Shown one piece after another: positions 1-8,568 of a stretch of DNA of 34,536 bases; positions within the stretch are counted from its first letter, which is position 1, and every line of letters starts with the position of its first letter. Below the pieces are notes generated by a model that searched no databases, was not told where the DNA came from, and saw only the letters and a list, made by a program, of their open reading frames with translations. The DNA is from Micromonospora sp. ATA32 (GTDB taxonomy: Bacteria > Actinomycetota > Actinomycetes > Mycobacteriales > Micromonosporaceae), in the NCBI GenBank assembly GCA_016802835.1, contig JAEVHO010000007.1, forward strand, positions 1 to 34,536, in the 5' to 3' direction. Position numbers and translations under genes: made by a program.

Positions 1-1894
1 GCGCTGGCCGGCGCGCCCCCGCCTCCGCCGCGCCCGGGACCCCGGTGGTGCCCGAGGCGACCGAGTTCGCACGGCCGCAGAACGGCATCGGCAACGGTGC
101 CCTGACCTTCAAGTCGATCCCGCCGAACAAGCTCGACACCCTGGTGGTGCCGAACGGGTACGACCACGCCGTCGTGATCAAGTGGGGCGACGCGGTGGTG
201 CCCGGCGCGCCGGAGTTCGACGTGAACGCGCAGACCGCCGCCGCCCAGTCGAAGCAGTTCGGCTACAACAACGACTTCGTCGGCGTGCTGCCGCTGGACA
301 AGCGGGGCGGCCGGGCGCTGCTCGTGGTCAACCACGAGTACACCAACGAGGACCTGATGTTCCCGGCCTTCCCGGGCCTGGACGGGCTCTCGGTGGAGCA
401 GCTCCGGGTGGCCATGGCCGCGCACGGCATGTCCGTGGTGGAGCTGGAGCGGGTCGGTGGCACCGGTCGGTGGCAGCCGGTCGACCACGGTCGACGGCCG
501 TACAACCGCCGGGTCACCGCGCTGGCCACCCCGTTCGACCTGACCGGACCGGCCGCCGGTTCGGCATGGCTGAAGACCGCTGCGGACCCGAAGGGCCGCA
601 CCGTCATCGGGACGCTCAACAACTGCTCCGGCGGCGTGACCCCGTGGGGCACGGTGCTCTCCGGCGAGGAGAACTTCAACCAGTACTTCGTCGGCGGCGA
701 CGGCGCGCCGGAGGAGCTGAAGCCGAAGCTGGTCCGGTACGGCATCCCGACCGATGTCCGCTACCCGAGCGCAGCCGGAAGTGGGACCGCGCCGACGAGC
801 GCTTCGACCTGACGAAGAACCCGAACGAGGCGCACCGGTTCGGCTGGATCGTCGAGATCGACCCGTTCGACCCGGAGAGCCGGCCGCGCAAGCACACCGC
901 GCTGGGCCGGGTCAAGCACGAGGGCGCGAACGTCATCGTCGCCAAGGACGGCCACGTGGTCGCCTACATGGGTGACGACGAGCGCTTCGACTACCTCTAC
1001 AAGTTCGTCTCGGACAAGACGTTCATGACGGGCGACTCCTGGCTCGCCCGCAAGCACAACCTGACCCTGCTGGAGTCGGGCACGCTCTACGTGGCGCAGC
1101 TGGAGCAGACCAGCGCCGGTGAGATCGACGGGTCCGGCAAGCTCCCCTCGGACGGGGCGTTCAACGGCCGGGGTCGCTGGATCAAGCTGGTCAGCGGCAA
1201 CCGCTCGTACGTCGAGGGGATGACCGCGGCGGACGTGCTCACCTTCACCCGGCTCGCCGGTGACAAGGTCGGCGCGACGAAGATGGACCGCCCGGAGGAC
1301 GTCGAGCCGAGCCTGCTCACCGGCAAGGTGTACGTGGCGCTGACCAACAACACCGACCGCGGCAAGGCCGGCAAGGCGGCCGCGGACGAGGCCAACCCGC
1401 GCAACCTCAACAAGCACGGCCAGATCCTGGAGCTGGTCGAGGACCGCGGCGACAACACCGCCGAGACCTTCGCCTGGTCGCTGCCGATCGTCTGTGGCGA
1501 CCCGACGGACCCGTCGACCTACTTCGCCGGGTACGACAAGACCAAGGTCTCGCCGGTCTCCTGCCCGGACAACGTCGCCTTCGACGCCACCGGCAACCTC
1601 TGGATCGCTACCGACGGCAACGCGTTGGGCAGCAACGACGGCCTCTTCGCGACCGCCCTCGAGGGGCCGGAGCGGGGGCACCTGAAGCAGTTCCTCACCG
1701 TGCCGCTGGGCGCGGAGACCTGCGGGCCGTTCATCACCGGCGACAACCGCTCGGTCTTCGTGGCGGTGCAGCACCCGGGTGAGATCACCGGCGCCTCGGT
1801 CGAGAACCCGGCCTCGAACTGGCCGGACGGCGACTTCGCCAAGCCGGGCGTCGTGGTCAGCTGGCGCCTCGACGGCGGCCCGATCGGCAGCTGA
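1..1894 (+). CDS. PhoX-family (DUF839) phosphatase, 5' end outside window, one frameshift
   Basis: Secreted, metal-dependent alkaline phosphatase of the PhoX/DUF839 type, which in this family releases phosphate from esters outside the cell. The reading frame is already open at base 3 (Ala/Pro-rich, like the end of a Tat signal region), so the true start is upstream. Visible family signatures are NNCSGGVTPWGTVLSGEENF (about 617-676, including the Cys that binds iron in PhoX), CPDNVAFDATGNLWIATDG (about 1560-1620) and a late VQHPGE. The frame shifts once near 768-772, where restoring one G in 'gagcgcagcc' gives a continuous SRKWDRADERFDL. The frame is then clean to the TGA at 1892-1894. A single missing base in a conserved gene looks like a sequence error, but a real pseudogene cannot be excluded. 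The family is confident; the substrate is unknown. Confidence 0.85.
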   Translation, partial: RWPARPRLRRARDPGGARGDRVRTAAERHRQRCPDLQVDPAEQARHPGGAERVRPRRRDQVGRRGGARRAGVRRERADRRRPVEAVRLQQRLRRRAAAGQAGRPGAARGQPRVHQRGPDVPGLPGPGRALGGAAPGGHGRARHVRGGAGAGRWHRSVAAGRPRSTAVQPPGHRAGHPVRPDRTGRRFGMAEDRCGPEGPHRHRDAQQLLRRRDPVGHGALRRGELQPVLRRRRRRAGGAEAEAGPVRHPDRCPLPERSRKWDRADERFDLTKNPNEAHRFGWIVEIDPFDPESRPRKHTALGRVKHEGANVIVAKDGHVVAYMGDDERFDYLYKFVSDKTFMTGDSWLARKHNLTLLESGTLYVAQLEQTSAGEIDGSGKLPSDGAFNGRGRWIKLVSGNRSYVEGMTAADVLTFTRLAGDKVGATKMDRPEDVEPSLLTGKVYVALTNNTDRGKAGKAAADEANPRNLNKHGQILELVEDRGDNTAETFAWSLPIVCGDPTDPSTYFAGYDKTKVSPVSCPDNVAFDATGNLWIATDGNALGSNDGLFATALEGPERGHLKQFLTVPLGAETCGPFITGDNRSVFVAVQHPGEITGASVENPASNWPDGDFAKPGVVVSWRLDGGPIGS

Positions 1895-1929
1895 CGTTCC
1901 CCTGGCGGTCCGGCGCTGGACCGCGCCCG

Positions 1930-1958
1930 AGGGCCCTCTCCAACCGGGAGAGGGCCCT
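1930..1958. terminator. Hairpin between convergent PhoX and IclR genes
   Basis: A perfect 12-bp GC-rich stem (1930-1941 with 1947-1958) closes a 5-nt loop, 36 nt after the phosphatase stop. The IclR-type gene ends at 1989 on the other strand, so the hairpin can serve both transcripts. There is no clear U-tract, as is usual in high-GC actinomycetes. Confidence 0.75.
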
Positions 1959-1988
1959 TCGGTGTGTCCGGGGTCGGGTGTCCGGGGG

Positions 1989-2771
1989 TCAGGTGTCCGT
2001 GGCGATCCCGTCGGCGACCGCGCGCGCCACGGTGAGCAGCTTCGCGCGGACCACCCGGGCCGAGGTCATCATCTCGCTGGCCGGCAGCGCGCAGGCCAGC
2101 ACGACCCGGCGCTCCATGTCCTTGTCCGGCGTGACCAGCACGGCGGCGCAGGCGACGCCCTGCCGGAACTGCCCCAGCTCCAGCTGCATCCCGCGCCGGT
2201 CTCCGGCGGCCAGGTCCGCCTCGAAGGTCTCCACGCTGGTCAGCGTCGCGGTGGTGAACGGGCGCATGCCGTACTCCCGCAGGTAGCGGAACCGCTGCTC
2301 GGCGCTGAGCGTGGCGAGCAGCGCCTTGCCGAGGGCGGTGGCGTGCGCCCCCTCGTCGAAGCCCGGGACCAGGTCCTCCAGATACGGGGAGCGCGGCCCC
2401 TCGGCGACCGCGGTGATCGCCACCTGACCGCCGACGAAGCGGCCGAGGTAGTGGCTGTAGCCGGTGTCCAGAGCGGCCCGGCGCAGGCTCTCCCCGACCG
2501 ACGGCGGCCCCCGGAACGCGGTCACCAGCTCGCGGTACCGGTCGGCGATCTCCAGCCCGACGATGTACGTGCCGTCCTCGCGGCGGATCACGTAGCCCTC
2601 GTAGGCGAGCGTGCGGACGAGGTGGTATGTGGTGGCCACGGTCAGCTCGCAGCGCCGCGCGATCTGCTTGACGGTCAGGCCCTTGGGCGCATGGCCGACC
2701 GATTCGAGGACACGAAGCGCGCGGGACACACTCCGGATGAGATCCGAAGGTTCCGCCAGGGGGTCGCGCAC
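1989..2771 (-). CDS. IclR-family transcriptional regulator
   Basis: DNA-binding regulator with an N-terminal winged helix-turn-helix (about residues 10-70, with SVSRALRVLESVG, LTVKQIARRCELTVATTYHL and a wing before DGTYIVGLEI). A C-terminal IclR effector-binding domain follows (about 85-255), containing the conserved HATALGKALLA stretch. At about 260 aa it has the normal family length. Two GTG codons could start it. The one at 2769-2771 has GGAGG five bases upstream (2777-2781), whereas the one at 2775-2777 overlaps that site, so I chose 2771. It faces away from the MFS transporter at 2926 across a short intergenic region, so control of itself and of that transporter is likely but inferred. 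The ligand cannot be read from the sequence. Confidence 0.88.
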   Translation of the reverse strand: MRDPLAEPSDLIRSVSRALRVLESVGHAPKGLTVKQIARRCELTVATTYHLVRTLAYEGYVIRREDGTYIVGLEIADRYRELVTAFRGPPSVGESLRRAALDTGYSHYLGRFVGGQVAITAVAEGPRSPYLEDLVPGFDEGAHATALGKALLATLSAEQRFRYLREYGMRPFTTATLTSVETFEADLAAGDRRGMQLELGQFRQGVACAAVLVTPDKDMERRVVLACALPASEMMTSARVVRAKLLTVARAVADGIATDT

Positions 2772-2781
2772 AACCACCTCC

Positions 2782-2925
2782 GCCGCCGGGGACTTACACC
2801 ATATGAAATTCAGGCCGAGCGCGAAATGCCTGTTCGGGTCGAGGATGCCAGATCATCCTCCACAGCGCGTGCACCGACAGACACGATCCGTGCCACGAAG
2901 GCGACTCGCGTAGGTTTGCCAGATC
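2782..2925. promoter_or_regulatory. Divergent promoter region, IclR regulator / MFS transporter
   Basis: About 145 nt, less GC-rich than its surroundings. It holds an imperfectly centred palindrome TGAAATTCA (2804-2812), a plausible short IclR-type operator, near the regulator start. An exact 11-bp direct repeat TGCCAGATCAT occurs at 2846-2856 and 2917-2927, the second copy running into the transporter ATG. TAGGTT (2911-2916) fits a -10 box placed so close to the ATG that a leaderless transporter mRNA is possible. No strong -35 is visible. Confidence 0.35.
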
Positions 2926-4106
2926 ATGACCGACACCGCACTCGACCCCGCCCCGCCGCCCGTGTCACGTCGGCCGGTCCGAGCCAGCGCCGGCGCCATC
3001 GCCACCACGATCGCCTGCGTCGTACCCGTCTTCCTGGTCGGCGGCCTGGCCGTGCAGATGGGCGCCGACCTCCACTTCTCCCCCGCCGGTCTGGGGCTGG
3101 CCGTGTCGGTCTACTTCGGGATCAGCGCGCTGGCCTCGGTCCCCTCCGGTGCGCTGGTCGAGCGGTACGGCCCGGCCGCCGTCGCCCGGGCCGGCATCGC
3201 GCTCTCCGCCAGCTCGCTGCTGGCCATCGCCGGGCTGGCCCGGTCCTACCCCGGCGCTGGTGGGGCTGCTGGCCCTCAGCGCCGCCGCGAACGCCCTCGG
3301 GCAACTGGCCAGCAACTCGGCGCTGGCCCGGCACGTGCCGGCGCGGCGGCAGGGACTGTCGTTCGGGGTGAAGCAGGCGGCATCCCGGTCTCCACCCTGC
3401 TGGCCGGCGCGGCGGTGCCGGCGTCGCGCTCACCGTGGGCTGGCGCTGGGCGTTCGTGTCGCCGCGGTCGCTGCGCTGGCCGCCCTGCCGGCCGTACCCG
3501 CGCACGAGCGCGAACCTGTCCGGCGGGCCGCCGCCACCCGCGCCGGCCGTGCCACCGGTGCCCTGGTGGTCGTCGGGGGTGGCCGCCACGCTGGCGGCGG
3601 CCGCCGCGAACGCGCTGGGCACCTTCGTGGTCGACTCGTCGGTGGGCCGGGGGGCTGACGCCGGGGCTGGCCGGCCTGACCCTGACCCTCGGCAGTGCGG
3701 TCTGCGTCGCCGCCCGGGTCGCGCCGGCTGGCTGGCCGACCGCTGGGACAGCGGCCACGTGGCGGTCATCGCCGGGATGCTGGTGGTCGGCGCGGCGGGG
3801 CTGGGGCTGCTCGCCGTGGCCGGGCCGGTGCCGCTGGTGGCGGGCGTGGTGCTCGGCTTCGGGCTCGGCTGGGCCTGGCCCGGCCTGATGAACTTCGCGG
3901 TGGTCCGGCTGCACCCGCAGGCCCCGGCCGCGGCCACCTCGATCACCCAGACCGGGGTGTACGCCGGCGGCTGCCTCGGCCCGCTCGGCCTCGGCACGAT
4001 CGCCGGCCGGGCCGGCTATCCGGCGATGTGGACCACCGGTGCGCTGGCGATGCTGCTGGCCGCCGCCCTCATGCTCGCGGGCAGCCGCCTGCTCACCCGC
4101 CCCTGA
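2926..4106 (+). CDS. MFS transporter, interrupted by seven single-base indels
   Basis: Major facilitator membrane transporter. After a short polar N-terminus, hydrophobic helices follow in family order. The first includes IATTIACVVPVFLVGGLAVQ, then comes the loop VERYGPAAVARAG, and the last half (from about 3735) is clean, with GLGWAWPGLMNFAVVRLH. Between 3249 and 3724 the frame changes seven times: extra bases in runs at 3249-3252, 3575-3579 and 3649-3654, and missing bases near 3379, 3420, 3461 and 3723. Correcting all seven yields one continuous 393-aa protein of normal MFS size, including a conserved ADRW loop. Each change is in or next to a short G/C run, so error is likelier than decay, though the density is high. 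The substrate is unknown. The divergent IclR gene may control it. Confidence 0.75.
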
Positions 4107-4130
4107 CCCGGCGGAGGGTGGGTGCGGGGT

Positions 4131-5216
4131 TCAGCTGGTGCGGTCGGCGACGAAGTCGCAGAGGGACTCCAGGGCCCGGCGGGCCGGACCCTCGGGCAGC
4201 GGGGCGAGCCGCGCCCGGGCGTCCTCGGCGTAGCTGCGGACAGTCTCCCGGGCCCGCTTGAGCGCGGGCGACTCGCGGAGCAGGCCGAGCGCCTCGGCGT
4301 GCAGGTCGTCGTCGACCAGCGGGCCGGTGGCGAGGATCTCCCGCAGCCGCACCGACGCGGCGTCGGCGTCGTCGGCGGCGAGCGCGTACAGCACCGGCAG
4401 CGTCGGCACGCCCTCACGCAGGTCGGTGCCGGGCGTCTTGCCCGACTGCACCGACTCGGAGGCGATGTCGAGCAGGTCATCGGAGAGCTGGAAGGCGACG
4501 CCGATGGTCTCGCCGTAGCCGGCGAGGGCCTCGGTGTGTGCCGGGGCGGCGCCACTGAACATGCCGCCGAAGCGGGCCGAGGTGGCGATCAGCGAGCCGG
4601 TCTTCTCCGCGATCACCTGCAGGTAGTGGTCGACCGGGTCCTCGCCGGCCCGCGGGCCGACCGTCTCGGCGATCTGGCCGTGCACCAGCCGGGCGAAGGT
4701 GCGGGCCTGCAGCCGGACCGCCTCGGTGCCCAGCTCGGCCGAGATGTCCGCGGCCCGGGCGAAGAGGTAGTCGCCCACCAGGATCGCCACCGAGTTGGTC
4801 CACCGGGAGTTGGCGCTCGGGGCACCCCGACGCACGGCGGCCTCGTCCATCACGTCGTCGTGGTAGAGCGTCGCCAGGTGGGTGAGCTCCATCACCACGG
4901 CGGCCGGTACGACCTGGGCGTCACCCGGGTCGCCGAACTGGGCGCCCAGCGCCACCAGCAGCGGCCGGAACCGCTTCCCGCCGGCCTCGACCAGATGCCG
5001 GGCGGCCTCGGTGACGAACGGGTCCGCGCTCGCCACGCTCGCCCGCAGCTCGACCTCGACCGCGTCCAGCATGCCCAGCACAGAGGACTCAAGGCTGGGG
5101 TCGGCGAAGTAGAGGCCGAGCGCGCCGAACTGACCCGTGCCCGCCCGACTCCGACGACCGCCGGAGCCGGTGGCACCTGAACGCTCGCCAGCCGGTTTCA
5201 CCACGCCTTCAACCAT
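4131..5216 (-). CDS. Polyprenyl diphosphate synthase, trans-isoprenyl type
   Basis: Condenses isopentenyl diphosphate onto an allylic primer to make a long prenyl chain, here probably the menaquinone side chain. Landmarks are GGKRFRP (residues 79-85), the first aspartate-rich motif DDVMD (120-124) and the second, DDLLD (246-250), which bind the Mg-diphosphate. Length is 361 aa from the ATG at 5214-5216. A longer in-frame extension would overlap nuoN and has no family similarity, so I did not use it; the ribosome site is weak. The gene lies downstream of nuoN on the same strand but beyond a strong hairpin, so it probably has its own promoter. Mycobacteria keep a similar synthase (grcC1) next to menJ, which supports a quinone role. 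Chain length cannot be read directly. Confidence 0.9.
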   Translation of the reverse strand: MVEGVVKPAGERSGATGSGGRRSRAGTGQFGALGLYFADPSLESSVLGMLDAVEVELRASVASADPFVTEAARHLVEAGGKRFRPLLVALGAQFGDPGDAQVVPAAVVMELTHLATLYHDDVMDEAAVRRGAPSANSRWTNSVAILVGDYLFARAADISAELGTEAVRLQARTFARLVHGQIAETVGPRAGEDPVDHYLQVIAEKTGSLIATSARFGGMFSGAAPAHTEALAGYGETIGVAFQLSDDLLDIASESVQSGKTPGTDLREGVPTLPVLYALAADDADAASVRLREILATGPLVDDDLHAEALGLLRESPALKRARETVRSYAEDARARLAPLPEGPARRALESLCDFVADRTS

Positions 5217-5256
5217 GCCACACCCGTTCGACCTGCCCCGTCGGGGGATACGGACC

Positions 5257-5285
5257 GGGGGCCGGTACGCATCGCGTACGCCCCC
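5257..5285 (-). terminator. Terminator of the nuo operon
   Basis: Hairpin 18 nt after the nuoN stop: GGGGGC (5257-5262) pairs with GCCCCC (5280-5285), and GTACG (5265-5269) with CGTAC (5275-5279). There is a 2-nt bulge and a 5-nt loop. It lies between nuoN and the polyprenyl synthase gene. Confidence 0.7.
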
Positions 5286-5302
5286 GACCCCCCGGCCGTC
5301 GG

Positions 5303-6856
5303 TCATCGGACAAATTCGGCGGCACCGGTGGCGAGATCCAGCAGCGGCGCCGGCGCCACGCCCAGGACCAGCGTGGCGGCCACACCGATCATGAGCGCCG
5401 CCGCGGTCAGCCCGCCCGGCACGGTGACCGTGGGGGTGGCGTCGCCCGGCTCGGAGAGCCACATCATCACCACGACCCGCAGGTACGGGAAGGCCAGCAC
5501 CATGCTGGTCAGCACGCCGGCGATCACCATCCAGGCCTGGCCCGCGTCCAGCGCCGGGGCGAAGACGGCGAACTTGCTGGTGAAGCCGCTGGTCAGCGGG
5601 ATACCGGCGAAGGCGAGCAGGATGAAGGTGAAGATCCCGGCGAAGAACGGCGAGCGGCGGCCCAGCCCGGCCCAGCGGGACAGGTGGGTGGCCTCGCCGT
5701 CGGCGTCCCGCACCAGGGTCACCACGGCGAACGCGGCGAGCACCGAGAAGCCGTACGCGACCAGGTAGAACATCGTGCCGGAGAGCCCGTCCCGGCTCGG
5801 TGCCAGCACACCGACCAGCAGGTAGCCGGCGTTGGCGATCGAGGAGTACGCCAGCAGTCGCTTGATGTCCGTCTGGGTGACCGCCAGGACCGCGCCGACC
5901 AGCATGGTGAGCACCGCCACGACCCCGAGGACCGGGGTGAAGTCCCAGGCGGCGCCGGAGAACGCGACGTGGAACACCCGCAGCAGGGCACCGAACGCGG
6001 CGACCTTCGTGCAGGCGGCCATGAAGGCGGTCACCGGGGTCGGCGCGCCCTGGTAGACGTCCGGGGTCCAGACGTGGAACGGGGCGGCGGCGGCCTTGAA
6101 CAGCAGGCCGATCGAGAGCAGCGCCATGCCGGCGAAGAGCAGCACCGGGCTGGCGGGTGACTCGGTCACCGCGGCGTGCACGGTGGCGAAGTCGACGCCG
6201 GCCGCCCGGCCGGGGATGCCGGAGGTGAAGCCGTACACCAGGGCCACGCCGAACAGGAAGAACGCCGAGGCGTACGCGCCGAGCAGGAAGTACTTCATCG
6301 ACGCCTCCTGGCTCAGCAGCCGCCGGCGACGGGCCAGCGCGCAGAGCAGGTAGAGCGGGAGCGAGAAGACCTCGAGCGCGATGAACATGGTCAGCAGGTC
6401 GTTCGCCGCCACGAAGATCAGCATGCCGCCGATCGCGAACGTGGTCAGCGGGTAGACCTCGGTGGCCCCGTTGCGGCCCTCGGCCTGCCGCCGGTCGTCG
6501 ACCGACTCGGCGGTCACCGCGGCCTGGGCCACGAAGGCCCCGCCCCGCTCCACCGAGCGCTCACCGATGAGCAGCAACGCCATCGCGGCCAGGATCAGGA
6601 TGGCGCCCTGGAGGAAGAGCGCCGGCCCGTCCACCGCGATCGCACCGCCAGCGGTGAGGAGCCGGTCGTCGCTGTGCACCGCCACCATCACCAGCGCCGC
6701 GAGCACCGCGGCCAGGGCGAGCACCAGCTGCACCAGGTGCCGGTGCCGGCGCGGCACGAAGGCCTCGACCAGGACACCGAGCAGGGCGACGCCCAGCATT
6801 ATCAGGATCGGAGCGAGCGCCGCGTAGTCGATCGACGGCAACTTCAGCTCGGTCAT
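5303..6856 (-). CDS. nuoN: NADH-quinone oxidoreductase subunit N
   Basis: Antiporter-like membrane subunit of respiratory complex I, one of the three proton-pumping arms (L, M, N). The 517-aa protein is almost entirely hydrophobic helices. It carries the core Proton_antipo_M region with the helix-breaking stretches FHVWTPDVYQGAPTPVTAFMAACTK and IKRLLAYSSIANAGYL (about residues 260-340), which hold the lysines and histidines used in proton transfer. The ATG at 6854-6856 is preceded by AAAGGCGG and overlaps (ATGA) the stop of a 20-codon repeat mini-ORF, so coupling to the upstream reading frame is preserved. It is the last gene of the operon, followed by a hairpin. A charged insert around residues 100-125 (VDDRRQAEGRNG) is a loop extension. 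Identity is firm. Confidence 0.97.
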   Translation of the reverse strand: MTELKLPSIDYAALAPILIMLGVALLGVLVEAFVPRRHRHLVQLVLALAAVLAALVMVAVHSDDRLLTAGGAIAVDGPALFLQGAILILAAMALLLIGERSVERGGAFVAQAAVTAESVDDRRQAEGRNGATEVYPLTTFAIGGMLIFVAANDLLTMFIALEVFSLPLYLLCALARRRRLLSQEASMKYFLLGAYASAFFLFGVALVYGFTSGIPGRAAGVDFATVHAAVTESPASPVLLFAGMALLSIGLLFKAAAAPFHVWTPDVYQGAPTPVTAFMAACTKVAAFGALLRVFHVAFSGAAWDFTPVLGVVAVLTMLVGAVLAVTQTDIKRLLAYSSIANAGYLLVGVLAPSRDGLSGTMFYLVAYGFSVLAAFAVVTLVRDADGEATHLSRWAGLGRRSPFFAGIFTFILLAFAGIPLTSGFTSKFAVFAPALDAGQAWMVIAGVLTSMVLAFPYLRVVVMMWLSEPGDATPTVTVPGGLTAAALMIGVAATLVLGVAPAPLLDLATGAAEFVR

Positions 6857-6915
6857 TGCACGTGCCGCCTTTCGTTCGCGACTGCGGGGCTCGCAAGCTC
6901 ATTCCTCGCGCTCAC
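6853..6915 (-). repeat. Junction mini-ORF repeat, copy A (before nuoN)
   Basis: A 20-codon open frame, VSARNELASPAVANERRHVQ. Its GTG (6913-6915) overlaps the stop of copy B as GTGA, and its TGA overlaps the nuoN ATG as ATGA. The first 15 codons are the shared repeat (one base change gives Asn for Ser). The last five are local and supply the AAAGGCGG upstream of nuoN. Translation is plausible from the coupling geometry but unproven. Confidence 0.8.
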
Positions 6916-6971
6916 CGCTGAGCTTTTTCATTCGCGACTGCGGGGCTCGCAAGCTCACTCCTCGCGCTCAC
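6912..6971 (-). repeat. Junction mini-ORF repeat, copy B (after nuoM, tandem with A)
   Basis: A 19-codon open frame, [19 protein letters not shown]. Its GTG (6969-6971) overlaps the nuoM TGA, and its own TGA overlaps the GTG of copy A. The last bases (GCTCAGCGGTGA) also form the end of nuoM, so a full unit including the flanking stop seems to have been duplicated. This is the only tandem pair in the window. Confidence 0.8.
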
Positions 6972-8500
6972 CGCTGAGCCTCCTGGACGCCGCCGACCGT
7001 CGGAGCGGGATCGGTCCTGCCGATGTCGTCCATGGTCGCCTGGACGGCGGGGTTGATGACGTCGGTGACCGGCTTGGGGTAGAAACCGAGCAGGACGATC
7101 AGCGCGATCAGCGGTGCGACCACGACCTTCTCGCGCAGGTTGAGGTCGCGGCGCATCTCCTCGACCTCGGTCAGGGCCGGGTTGAGCGTGCCCTGGGTGG
7201 TGCGCTGCACCATCCACAGCACGTACGCGGCGGCCAGGATGATGCCGAGCGTGGCGATCACCGCGACCGGCTTGTTGACCGTGAAGGTGCCGATCAGCAC
7301 CAGGAACTCGGAGATGAACGGCGCGGTGCCGGGCAGCGCCAGCGAGGCGAGACCGGCGAAGAAGAGCACCCCGGCCAGCAGCGGGACCAGCTTGCCGGCG
7401 CCACCGAAGTCATTGATCAGCGCCGAGCCGCGCCGGGCGATCAGCATGCCCACCACCAGGAAGAGCAGGCCGGTGGCGAGCCCGTGGTTGAGCATGTAGA
7501 GCACCGCGCCGGTGCCCGCCTGGGTGGTGAAGGCGAAGATGCCCACTCCGATGAAGCCGAAGTGCGCGATCGAGGTGTACGACACCAGCCGCTTGAGGTC
7601 GTTCTGGCCGACCGCCAGCAGCGCCGCGTAGATGATGCCGATCACGCCCAGCGCCAGCGCCCACGGGGCGAACCACTTCGCCGCCTCGGGGAACAGCGGC
7701 AGGCAGTAGCGCAGGATGCCGAACGTGCCGACCTTGTCCAGCACGCCGACCAGCAGCGCCGCCGCGCCGGCCGGGGCCGCGCCACCGGCGTCCGGCAGCC
7801 AGGTGTGGAACGGGAAGAACGGTGCCTTGATGGCGAAGGCGAGGAAGAAGCCGAGGAAGAGCCAGCGCTCGGTGCCGGTGGAGATGTCCACCTGGGTCAG
7901 CGCCTGCCAGTCGAAGGTCTTCCCGCCGACCACCCAGAGACCGATCACCGCGGCCAGCATGAACAGACCGCCGACCAGCGAGTAGAGGAAGAACTTCACC
8001 GCCGCGTACTGCCGCTGGTGGCCGCCGTAGCTGCCGATCAGGAAGTACATCGGCACCAGCATGACCTCGAAGAACACGTAGAACAGGAAGACGTCGGCGG
8101 CGGCGAAGACGCCGATCATCGTGCACTCGAGGACGAGCAGCAGCGCGAAGTAGACCGGCACCGACCGCTTCGACGACTCCGCGTCGTGCCAGGAGGCCAG
8201 GATCACCAGCGGCACCAGCACCGCGATCAGCATCAGCATGACCAGCGCGATGCCGTCGGTGGCGAAGGTGAAGTTGACGCCCCAGGCCGGGATCCACGAG
8301 TAGGACTCGCGGAACTGGAAGCGGTCACCGCCGGCCTGGAAGGTGATCCACATGATCACCGACAGCACCAGCACGAGCAGCGACCAGGCGAACGCCACCT
8401 GCTTGGCCAGTTCCGGCCGCCAGCGCGGCAGGAAGGCCACGACCAGGGCGCCGACCAGCGGCGCCACGGTCAGCACGGAGAGGAACGGGAAGTTGGACAT
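6968..8500 (-). CDS. nuoM: NADH-quinone oxidoreductase subunit M
   Basis: Second antiporter-like proton-pumping subunit of complex I; 510 aa with about 14 hydrophobic helices. Family landmarks are the early conserved glutamate helix FFEVMLVPMYFLIG, the segment KAPFFPFHTWLPDAGGAAPAGAAALL and the following LKRLVSYTSIAHFGFIGVG. The ATG at 8498-8500 shares a base with the stop of a 22-codon mini-ORF (TAATG). The end (EAQR, stop) lies within the repeat family described for the nuoM/N junction, so its last codons may have been replaced when the repeat arrived. It sits between nuoL and nuoN in the standard order. Identity is firm. Confidence 0.97.
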   Translation of the reverse strand: MSNFPFLSVLTVAPLVGALVVAFLPRWRPELAKQVAFAWSLLVLVLSVIMWITFQAGGDRFQFRESYSWIPAWGVNFTFATDGIALVMLMLIAVLVPLVILASWHDAESSKRSVPVYFALLLVLECTMIGVFAAADVFLFYVFFEVMLVPMYFLIGSYGGHQRQYAAVKFFLYSLVGGLFMLAAVIGLWVVGGKTFDWQALTQVDISTGTERWLFLGFFLAFAIKAPFFPFHTWLPDAGGAAPAGAAALLVGVLDKVGTFGILRYCLPLFPEAAKWFAPWALALGVIGIIYAALLAVGQNDLKRLVSYTSIAHFGFIGVGIFAFTTQAGTGAVLYMLNHGLATGLLFLVVGMLIARRGSALINDFGGAGKLVPLLAGVLFFAGLASLALPGTAPFISEFLVLIGTFTVNKPVAVIATLGIILAAAYVLWMVQRTTQGTLNPALTEVEEMRRDLNLREKVVVAPLIALIVLLGFYPKPVTDVINPAVQATMDDIGRTDPAPTVGGVQEAQR

Positions 8501-8568
8501 TATGCGGCCTTACCTCCGTCGTCACTGCGTGGTCCGCCGGCGGGGGCGGCCGGGAAGAGGTCGATCAC
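8500..8568 (-). other. Mini-ORF at the nuoL/nuoM junction, possible diverged repeat copy
   Basis: A 22-codon open frame starting VIDLFPAAPAGGPRSDD. Its GTG overlaps the nuoL TGA (GTGA) and its TAA overlaps the nuoM ATG (TAATG), the same geometry as the repeat copies. Its 3' half on the coding strand (CGCAGT, CGA, CGGAGG) resembles the end of the repeat, but its 5' half does not. It is either a decayed relative or an independent coupling cistron. Confidence 0.5.

Noticed and set aside
5217..5462. Longer N-terminus for the polyprenyl synthase
   Set aside because: It would overlap nuoN and the operon terminator, and the added residues are basic low-complexity sequence with no family similarity.
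6871..6979. CRISPR-like or transposon-end reading of the repeated 45-bp element
   Set aside because: Copies are scattered kilobases apart at gene junctions, not spaced by unique spacers, and there is no transposase or terminal inverted repeat nearby.
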